Assembly (NCBI GenBank): GCA_016218915.1
Contig: JACRCQ010000072.1
Location: forward strand, 232,722 to 296,721
Direction of reading: 5' to 3'
Length of the DNA stretch: 64,000 nt
Source of the DNA: Deltaproteobacteria bacterium
GTDB taxonomy: Bacteria; Myxococcota_A; Polyangia; Polyangiales; Polyangiaceae
In this document: in pieces, positions 58,000 through 64,000 of the stretch
How positions within the stretch are numbered: position 1 is the first letter of the stretch
Layout of the letters: each line of letters starts with the position of its first letter
Position numbers and translations under genes: made by a program
Notes under the pieces: model-generated
What the model was told of the DNA's origin: nothing
Seen by the model: the letters and a program-made list of their open reading frames with translations, nothing else
The model's database searches: none

Positions 58000-59916
58000 T
58001 CAAGGCAGGAGAACCTGCGCGGGCGTCGTCGACTCCTGCGTCGTGCCATTGCCCAATTGACCCCACAGATTCTTCCCCCAGCACCACAGCGTACCATCGA
58101 GCTTGACCGCGCACGTCGCTTCTTCGCCCGCCGAGACAAACGCCCAGCCCGGGCCCAGGGGCTGCGGAGACGATTGGCTGTTGTGCCCGCCGATCCCGAG
58201 CTCTCCCTTGGCGTTGTCGCCCCAGCACGAAAGGCTACCTGTCTGGCTGAGTGCGCACGTGTGTGTGGACCCTGCTGCGGCCATCAGCCAATCGGTCTGG
58301 GTCCCCACCTGGTAGATCGTGCCTGGTGTCGCTTGCGCCACGCCCAGCTGCCCCATGTCGTTCCATCCCCAGCAGTAGAGCGTGCGCGAGCCGCCGGTGT
58401 GCACCGCGCAGGTGTGGGCTCCCCCGCCTGCGATCTGGTCCCAGGGGGCCAGATTCGTGTGGACCTCGATCAGCTGGTTGCTCTGCGAGGGCGAAGCGAC
58501 GCCGAGCTGCCCTGAGGTGTTGAATCCGGCACAGAGCGGTACGCTCGAGACGCCGGCAGTGACGCAGACGTGGTCCGAGCCTGCTGAAAATGAGCTCGCA
58601 TTGACTCCCAGCTTACGAGGGAGGTAGCTCGCGTCATTGGTCCCGTCCGCCAGCTGCCCGGCTGTGTTGTCTCCCCAGCAGTATACGCTGTTGTCCTTCT
58701 GCCCGCAGGTATGCGCGGTCCCCAGGGAGATGTAGGTCCAGGGCATGAACGACAGGTCGGTCTTGTCTGGAACCTCCCACGGCGCTCCGTGGGACGTGCC
58801 TGCCGGATCGCCAAGCTGCGAGTACGTATTCTGGCCCCAGCAGAAGAGCTTGCCGCTTTGCGAGATTGCGCACGTGTGAAACGCGCCGGCGCTGGCAAAC
58901 ATCCAGTCGCTCGACGTGCCGATCCGCACGGGCACATGCTGCTCGTTGTACGTGCCGTCTCCGACTTCGCCGTATACGTTCGCTCCCCAGCAATAGAGCT
59001 CCCCAGCCTGCGTGACGGCGCACGCGTGACCGCCGCCGACCGCGACCGTGGACCACAGGGGCTGCGGCTTGGTGGAAGGGGCGCAGACGTTGGGCGTGCC
59101 TCCGCCGCCGCAGGTCTCTGTCCCCTTGCAGGTTCCGCACTGAAGCTTGCCTCCGCACCCGTCGTCGATCTCGCCGCAGCTCTTGCCTTCCTTCACGCAC
59201 GAGGTCGGCGTGCACCCCGGAATTCCGCATACGTTCGGCGTGCCGCTGCCTCCGCAGGTCTGGGCCCCGGAGCATGTTCCGCAGCCGAGGGTGCCGCCGC
59301 ACTTGTCGCTGATCTGCCCGCAATTCTTCCCTTCGGCCACACAGGTCGTGGGCGTGCATGCGGGTGTGCCGCACACGTTGGGCTGACCGGTTCCCCCGCA
59401 GGTCTCAGGCGAAGTGCAATCGCCGCAGTCGATGATCGTGCTGCAGCCGTCCGAGATCTTCCCGCAGGCGGCGCCGGCCTGGGCGCAGGTCCGGGGCGTG
59501 CAGGTTCCGTTGCCGCACACGTTGGCCTTGCCTCCTGCACCGCAGCTCTGGCCGGCAGGACAGGAGCCGCACGACAGGGTGCCTCCGCAGCCGTTGTCCG
59601 CCTCTCCGCAATTCTTTCCGGCTTGCTCGCAGGTTGTCGGGACGCATGCGGGCGCGGCGCACACGAAGGGAAGCCCTCCTCCGCCGCAAGTTGCGGGCGC
59701 CGTGCACTCGCCGCACAGGAGCGGCATGCCGCAGCCATCATCGATCACCCCGCACTGGGCTCCGATCTGCTCGCAGCTCAACGAAGTACAGGTGGGCCCG
59801 AGGTTCGGGCTGTCCGAGGAGCTGCAGCCAGACAGGACTGCGATCAGCGAGGCGCCCGCCACGGTGGCGACAAGGGCGCGGCAGACGAAACGGCTGGAGC
59901 ATACATAGCTGTTCAT
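58000..59916 (-). CDS. Cys-rich/RCC1-repeat lipoprotein A
   Basis: A 638-residue lipoprotein (lipobox LSGC at about residues 27-30) preceded by an AGGAG site. The first part consists of about seven Cys-rich repeats of the form C-P-TC-GKNCGE-DGCGG-L-CG-C (about 40-285), followed by about seven RCC1-type repeats with GGxHxCA and LYCWGxNxxGxLG. The RCC1 half predicts a seven-bladed propeller that binds ligand or partner proteins outside the cell. The neighbouring lipoprotein is its tandem paralogue in the same order and strand, 70 bases apart. The function is unknown; the Cys-rich part may resist proteolysis. Confidence 0.85.
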   Translation of the reverse strand: MNSYVCSSRFVCRALVATVAGASLIAVLSGCSSSDSPNLGPTCTSLSCEQIGAQCGVIDDGCGMPLLCGECTAPATCGGGGLPFVCAAPACVPTTCEQAGKNCGEADNGCGGTLSCGSCPAGQSCGAGGKANVCGNGTCTPRTCAQAGAACGKISDGCSTIIDCGDCTSPETCGGTGQPNVCGTPACTPTTCVAEGKNCGQISDKCGGTLGCGTCSGAQTCGGSGTPNVCGIPGCTPTSCVKEGKSCGEIDDGCGGKLQCGTCKGTETCGGGGTPNVCAPSTKPQPLWSTVAVGGGHACAVTQAGELYCWGANVYGEVGDGTYNEQHVPVRIGTSSDWMFASAGAFHTCAISQSGKLFCWGQNTYSQLGDPAGTSHGAPWEVPDKTDLSFMPWTYISLGTAHTCGQKDNSVYCWGDNTAGQLADGTNDASYLPRKLGVNASSFSAGSDHVCVTAGVSSVPLCAGFNTSGQLGVASPSQSNQLIEVHTNLAPWDQIAGGGAHTCAVHTGGSRTLYCWGWNDMGQLGVAQATPGTIYQVGTQTDWLMAAAGSTHTCALSQTGSLSCWGDNAKGELGIGGHNSQSSPQPLGPGWAFVSAGEEATCAVKLDGTLWCWGKNLWGQLGNGTTQESTTPAQVLLP

Positions 59917-59986
59917 GGGATTCTCCTGGGAAGCCAAGGCGCCTATCAGCGCGTCATCGAGACGAGTCAGCTGCGGTAGCAGGCAG

Positions 59987-61906
59987 TCAGGGAAGCTGGG
60001 TGGGAACGTTCACGCTGCCGCCGCCGAGCCCGAGCTGCCCTTCGGAGTTGTCACCCCAGCACAGGAGCGACCCGTCGTTCTTGATGCCACACGAGTGGCT
60101 GTAGCCGAGGGAGACGACCTTCCAGCCAGAACCCACCTCCACCGGCTCATCCTTCTGCTGTTGATTGCCGATGCCCAGCTGGCCTGCGTCGTTGGCTCCC
60201 CAGCAGAAGAGCTTGTCCGGATCCTGCATGGCGCACATGTGCGAATCGCCTGCGATCACCTTGACCCAGCTGATGCCGTAGGTGGAGAACGAGATGACCT
60301 CCGGCCACTGCCCAGAAGCGTTCGGGCTGCCCAGCTGCGCCTTGTCGTTGGAGCCCCAGCAGTACAGCTGGCTCAGGTACCCGGCGCAGGTGTGACGTCC
60401 GCCCGCTGCAACGTACTGCCAGGTAGGGAACGAGTTCGGAGACTGGGCCGCCAGGAAGCTCGGGCTCTGCGAGGGGCTGAGCTGGCCGAGCTGGAAGTAG
60501 TCATTGGCCCCTGCACAGAACACCGTATCGTTGACAGCGCTGGAGGTGATCACGCACGAGTGGTACATGCCCACGGACAGAATGCCGGATAGAATCACCT
60601 GCGTGGGCTGGTTGCGGGAGTCATAGTCTCCGAGCGCGAGCTGCCCGCGGGAGTTGTCGCCGAAGCAGTAGACGTACCAACCCTTGCGCCCGCAGGTGTG
60701 CTTGGCGCCGGCTTGCACCTCTTCCCAGGCGAGCGACGGCTCCTCCACGGACGGCTCGGTGAGGGTAGGGGTGTTGTGGCTGTTGTAGCTCAGATCGCCG
60801 AGCTGGCCCTCGTTGTTGCTGCCCCAGCAGTACAGCTTGCCTTGCGTCGTGATCGCGCAGGTATGCAGGCCCCCTGCAGCCACCGCGCTCCACGTCTCGT
60901 TCGAGCTGACCTTCACCGGCAGCGGGCTGGAAGCGTTGGTGCCATTGCCGAGCTGCCCTGAATCATTGTTGCCCCAGCACCACAGGGAGCCGTCAGCCCG
61001 TACGCCGCACGAGTGGAACGAGCCCGCGGAGATCGCCTTCCAGGTCGCAGGAGCACCTGCGCCGCAGACCAGGGGAACGCCGCCTCCGCCGCACGTCATC
61101 GGAGCTGTGCACGTGCCGCACGGCACCTTGGCCCCGCAGCCGTCATCGAGCTCTCCGCAGTTCTTGCCTTCAGATGCGCAGGTCTTGGGAACGCACGTGC
61201 TTCCGCCGCCGCACACGTTCGCCGTGCCGCCCCCTCCGCAGGTCTGGGGCGCCGAGCACGCGCCGCAGTCCAGCGTCTTGCCGCAGCCGTCATCGGTGGT
61301 TCCGCAATTCGCGCCGACCTGGCCGCAGGTCTTGGGCACGCAAGCGCCTGCGCCGCAGACGTTCGACTTCCCACCGCCGCCGCAGGTCTCTCCTGCCTTG
61401 CAGTCACCGCATTGCAGCGTCTTGCTGCACCCGTCCGATACCACGCCACAGGAGGCGCCCAGATCCGCGCAGGTGACCGGGGTGCACGTTCCGGCGCCGC
61501 ACTGGTTCGGCACGCCCTTGCCTCCGCACGTTTCCCCCTGGCCGCAGGACCCGCATTGCAGGGGCTGGCCGCAGCCGTTGTCGACCTCGCCACAGTTCTT
61601 CCCCAGCGCCTGGCAAGTCGTGGGAAGGCACTCTCGAGGCACGCATGCGTTCTTGGTCACGGCGTTGCCGCACTGCTGATCCGCTGCGCAGGTCCCGCAG
61701 GAAAGGGGCATGCCGCATCCGTTGTCAGGGATCTCGCCGCATGTTGCGAAGAAGTCGAGACAGCTCTTGGACTCGCAGACAGGGGGCTGGGATGCACCGC
61801 TGTCGCTCGAGCTTCCGCACGCGACAGCGGAAAGGCCGAGGACGGCGAGGATCATGGGACCGAAGCAGAGGCCTTGCAGAGACAGAAGAGAGGCGAACGT
61901 AGTCAT
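59987..61906 (-). CDS. Cys-rich/RCC1-repeat lipoprotein B
   Basis: A 639-residue paralogue of the following gene: Cys-rich repeats (PTTCQALGKNCGEVDNGCG ...), then RCC1 repeats (YCWGSNNEGQLGD, FCWGANDAGQLGIGN). The signal peptide ends in VACG at about residue 30. The two genes have very similar lengths and layouts but clearly diverged sequences, so the duplication is not recent. AAGGA precedes the start. Both products probably sit on the outer surface. Confidence 0.85.
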   Translation of the reverse strand: MTTFASLLSLQGLCFGPMILAVLGLSAVACGSSSDSGASQPPVCESKSCLDFFATCGEIPDNGCGMPLSCGTCAADQQCGNAVTKNACVPRECLPTTCQALGKNCGEVDNGCGQPLQCGSCGQGETCGGKGVPNQCGAGTCTPVTCADLGASCGVVSDGCSKTLQCGDCKAGETCGGGGKSNVCGAGACVPKTCGQVGANCGTTDDGCGKTLDCGACSAPQTCGGGGTANVCGGGSTCVPKTCASEGKNCGELDDGCGAKVPCGTCTAPMTCGGGGVPLVCGAGAPATWKAISAGSFHSCGVRADGSLWCWGNNDSGQLGNGTNASSPLPVKVSSNETWSAVAAGGLHTCAITTQGKLYCWGSNNEGQLGDLSYNSHNTPTLTEPSVEEPSLAWEEVQAGAKHTCGRKGWYVYCFGDNSRGQLALGDYDSRNQPTQVILSGILSVGMYHSCVITSSAVNDTVFCAGANDYFQLGQLSPSQSPSFLAAQSPNSFPTWQYVAAGGRHTCAGYLSQLYCWGSNDKAQLGSPNASGQWPEVISFSTYGISWVKVIAGDSHMCAMQDPDKLFCWGANDAGQLGIGNQQQKDEPVEVGSGWKVVSLGYSHSCGIKNDGSLLCWGDNSEGQLGLGGGSVNVPTQLP

Positions 61907-61999
61907 GACGAGGGTTCCTTTTTCCCAGAAGGAGGCAGGGAACCCGGGCTCGTCGCAGACTATTTCAGGGGGCGAGCAAGATCGGGCGGGGTGCGCCGG

Positions 62000-62027
62000 T
62001 GGACATACGTTGACGACGGTCTATCAT
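62000..62027 (+). promoter_or_regulatory. Sigma70-like promoter for the J-like protein gene
   Basis: TGGACA (62000-62005), 16 spacer bases, TATCAT (62022-62027): 5 of 6 matches at each box. The predicted start of transcription near 62034 lies 54-108 bases before the two start-codon candidates. Confidence 0.55.
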
Positions 62028-62141
62028 AGGGCTTTCCAGTCCGTTGACGCTTCCCGGGCATGTCGCTGGGGGTGCAAAGGGGGGCTGTTGGATCCGCAGA
62101 GCACCGTAACCCTCGTGACCTGTGAAATAAGGTCGCTTCCC

Positions 62142-63797
62142 ATGAGCGCTGCGGAAGCGTTCGTGCTCTCGCGTCTCGAGGGGCGCGCCACGATCGATGA
62201 TCTCGCGGAGCTGACGGGCCGGTCGGTGGACGAGACTACCGCGATCCTGGTGCATCTCTCCGAGTTGGGCGCGGTGAAGATCGAGGAGCCCTCCGGACGC
62301 TACTTCTCCGCTGCCCCGGCTCGGATCTCGACCCGCGCTTCTGCGAAGCGCAATGCCGCCCAGCCGCAGCCGCCCCGCGTCATCGTCACAACCGAGCGGA
62401 CCGTGCGCGGCTCGCCCCCTCCATCGCGGCGCGATCCCGATCTCGAGAGTTCCTGCGACCTGGAGCCCGCGTTCGTCCGCAAGGTCCTCGAGCTCGACTC
62501 GCGGCTCGGGGGACTCTCGGATCACGAGCTGCTCGGGATCGGAATCGACGCGGGCGTTCGTGAGATCAAGCGTGCGTATGCATCGATGGCCGCTACGTAC
62601 GATCCGGATCGATACTTCGGCCGAAGCATCGGCAAGCTCATTGGCCCGCTCGAGCGGGTCTTTGCGAGGATCATATCGGCACAGGATGCGCTGCTGGACA
62701 AGGCGAGGCGCGATCCGGCTGGCAGCCGTCCAGCAGTGCCCGCGAGCCCTGCACGACTTGACGCGACGGAATCCGCACCGAAGTCCGCCAAAGGGCCTGA
62801 GCGCCAGACCCGGCGCCCGGGGTCGAAACGTCCAAGTGCGCCGGCCGACGCCAAGGCGCCGCGCAGAAGCAGCAAGGCCCCTGCGAAGGCATCGAGCGCG
62901 CCAGCGCCGGCAGAGTCCAGGGAAGATCGCAGGGAAGCGAACGCCAGCCAGAGACCCGTGCGCCGAACGAGCAGACAGGCGCAGAGAGCGAGCACCGCCG
63001 CTCAGGTAGCCAGCGGAGCGCAAACGGCTTCCAAGCCCAAGGCGTCGCCGTCGCGTCGCCCCAGCAAGCGGATCCCTGAGGTCGTCGAGCCGGTGGTGAG
63101 CGAAGCGCCGCAGCCTCCCGCCGATTCGATCGCGCCGTCCTGGCAGCAGCCGGTCGAGCCGGTGCAGCGTGGCCGCGTTGCAATGGTGGCCGGAATGTCG
63201 CCCGAGGTCTATGCACGCGTATCGGAGCAAGCGTTCTTGCGGGACCGCGCGGACAAGGCGCGGAGCGAAGGGCGTGCACGCGCGAAGCCGTTTGTTGAAG
63301 CAGCACGCGAGGCGCAGGCGCAGGGCGATCTGGTGTCGGCCGCACAGCACTACCGCCTCGCGCTCCAGATCTGCGAGGATCCGGAGGTTCGTCGAGCGCT
63401 GCTGGGCATCGATCAGCAGGCGCGGGACATCGCGTACCAGTCAGCCCTGCGACAAGCCGTCGAGGCCGAGAGAGCGGCTCGTTGGGGCATCGCTGCATCC
63501 AAGTACGCTGCGGCGCATGCTGCGCAGCCCGAGCCGCGCCTGGCAGAGAGAATCGCCAACGCGCTGCTCAAGCAGGGGGTCGAGCTGCGGCGGGCGGTGG
63601 GCCTGGCAGAGGAGGCGGTGATCGCTGAGCCGGGGCAGGTCGAGTTCAGGTGCACGCTCGCAGAGGCGTGTCTGGCCGCAGGCCTGCATGCCCGCGCTGC
63701 AGGCGAGATCTCACGAGCGCTCGCCCTGTCCCCGGATGACCGGAGAGCCAAGGAGATCGAAGCTCGAGTCGATGCGGCCAAGGGCAATTCCAAGTAG
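62142..63797 (+). CDS. J-domain-like protein with winged-helix and TPR-like parts
   Basis: A 551-residue protein from ATG 62142. A TTG at 62088 preceded by GGGGGG is an alternative and gives 18 more residues that resemble the family start. The N-terminal winged-helix-like part is SAAEAFVLSRLEGRATIDDL. A J-like region follows (LLGIGIDAGVREIKRAYASMAATYDPDRYF), but the HPD catalytic tripeptide reads DPD, so stimulation of DnaK is doubtful. A Lys/Arg/Ala/Pro-rich disordered part (about 185-340) leads to TPR-like helices (about 375-545). The type occurs in Myxococcota; the function is unknown. Confidence 0.75.
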   Translation: MSAAEAFVLSRLEGRATIDDLAELTGRSVDETTAILVHLSELGAVKIEEPSGRYFSAAPARISTRASAKRNAAQPQPPRVIVTTERTVRGSPPPSRRDPDLESSCDLEPAFVRKVLELDSRLGGLSDHELLGIGIDAGVREIKRAYASMAATYDPDRYFGRSIGKLIGPLERVFARIISAQDALLDKARRDPAGSRPAVPASPARLDATESAPKSAKGPERQTRRPGSKRPSAPADAKAPRRSSKAPAKASSAPAPAESREDRREANASQRPVRRTSRQAQRASTAAQVASGAQTASKPKASPSRRPSKRIPEVVEPVVSEAPQPPADSIAPSWQQPVEPVQRGRVAMVAGMSPEVYARVSEQAFLRDRADKARSEGRARAKPFVEAAREAQAQGDLVSAAQHYRLALQICEDPEVRRALLGIDQQARDIAYQSALRQAVEAERAARWGIAASKYAAAHAAQPEPRLAERIANALLKQGVELRRAVGLAEEAVIAEPGQVEFRCTLAEACLAAGLHARAAGEISRALALSPDDRRAKEIEARVDAAKGNSK

Positions 63798-63859
63798 AAG
63801 AATCGCCAGACGTGGGTCGAGCCCTTTGCTGCTCGGCAACATCCGCTGCCGCGGGGATG

Positions 63860-63994
63860 ACTAGTACTGCGTGCCCGAAGTGCATTGGGGGATCACGGGC
63901 GATGTGCGAAGCCCACAGATCCTGCGTTCTTTCGCAACCGTAGCGCCACGGCATCCGCCGTGGCTGCGTTTGGCACGGCATGCCGTGCCAAACG
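63860..63994. repeat. Dispersed palindromic repeat, copy 2, with a 28-base palindrome
   Basis: ACTAGTAC-TGC-GTGCCCGAAGTGC-ATT-GGGGGATC (63860-63894) is the partner of the element at 28661. After it come an 8-base stem GCCACGGC/GCCGTGGC (63945-63964) and the perfect 28-base palindrome CGTTTGGCACGGCATGCCGTGCCAAACG (63967-63994 as two halves), whose core is GGCATGCC. The end of the window cuts the element's far flank. Confidence 0.7.
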
Positions 63995-64000
63995 TAGGCA

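Noticed and set aside
61710..62141. Long upstream extension of the J-like gene overlapping the lipoprotein B gene.
   Set aside because: It covers the coding sequence and leader of the divergent gene and lies before the predicted promoter; only the TTG at 62088 is a credible earlier start.

Overview
The window reads as chromosomal DNA of a high-GC, Gram-negative, predatory-type bacterium of the Myxococcota, most likely the class Polyangia. This is inferred from gene content, not from a marker-gene comparison. The main clues are about ten predicted lipoproteins with long Gly/Ala/Ser linkers after the lipobox, DUF4215-type Cys-rich repeats, RCC1-repeat lipoproteins, a C-terminal Cys-TM-Arg tail like the MYXO-CTERM sorting signal, and a PilZ protein and a J-domain-like protein of myxobacterial style. 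No rRNA, tRNA, CRISPR array, insertion sequence or prophage was found.

Layout. 0-5 kb: end of a lipoprotein gene, lgt (the lipoprotein diacylglyceryl transferase), a TPR/PEGA-like membrane protein coupled to a CAP-domain lipoprotein, and a ferritin-like protein. 5.4-6.5 kb: a short island with a truncated AAA-type ATPase and a fragment. 6.8-8.9 kb: groES-groEL under a sigma70 promoter with a perfect CIRCE operator. 9-14 kb: two small lipoproteins, hemB, an M16 peptidase and a PpiD/SurA-like foldase, all on the minus strand. 14.2-19.5 kb: PilZ protein, a 211-base structured repeat, 2-Cys peroxiredoxin, thioredoxin 2, a vWA lipoprotein, and a hydrolase coupled to a DUF99 protein. 19.6-28.6 kb: a ZIP/ArsP-like fusion metal transporter, glutathione synthetase, a DUF4349 protein, an EI24/CysZ-like protein, acyl-CoA dehydrogenase, and a RimK-like ligase coupled to an enoyl-CoA hydratase. 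28.7-40.2 kb: secreted and surface proteins (M30 peptidase, cytochrome-like lipoprotein, a 1165-residue Cys-rich lipoprotein, an EEP-nuclease-like lipoprotein) mixed with an epimerase, a VOC protein and an AraC regulator. 40.2-54.7 kb: a nitrogen-related block with a histidine kinase, AmtB, a BBP2-type porin, an Rh-type ammonium channel, a phosphoesterase, and the operon gdhA - PPDK-like - PPDK-like/nucleotidyltransferase. 54.8-63.8 kb: a membrane protein, a lipoprotein, a YdeI-like protein, two tandem paralogous RCC1 lipoproteins and a J-like/TPR protein. The window ends in a palindrome-rich dispersed repeat.

How it fits together. Lgt, the foldases and the M16 peptidase would serve the many exported lipoproteins. 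The ammonium channels and glutamate dehydrogenase form a plausible uptake-and-assimilation module, and two of its promoters share a 12-base word. The most novel candidates are the gdhA-linked pair of PPDK ATP-grasp proteins without phosphohistidine domains, one fused to a nucleotidyltransferase; the ZIP/ArsP fusion with a His-rich tail; and the compensatory-folded 211-base intergenic element.
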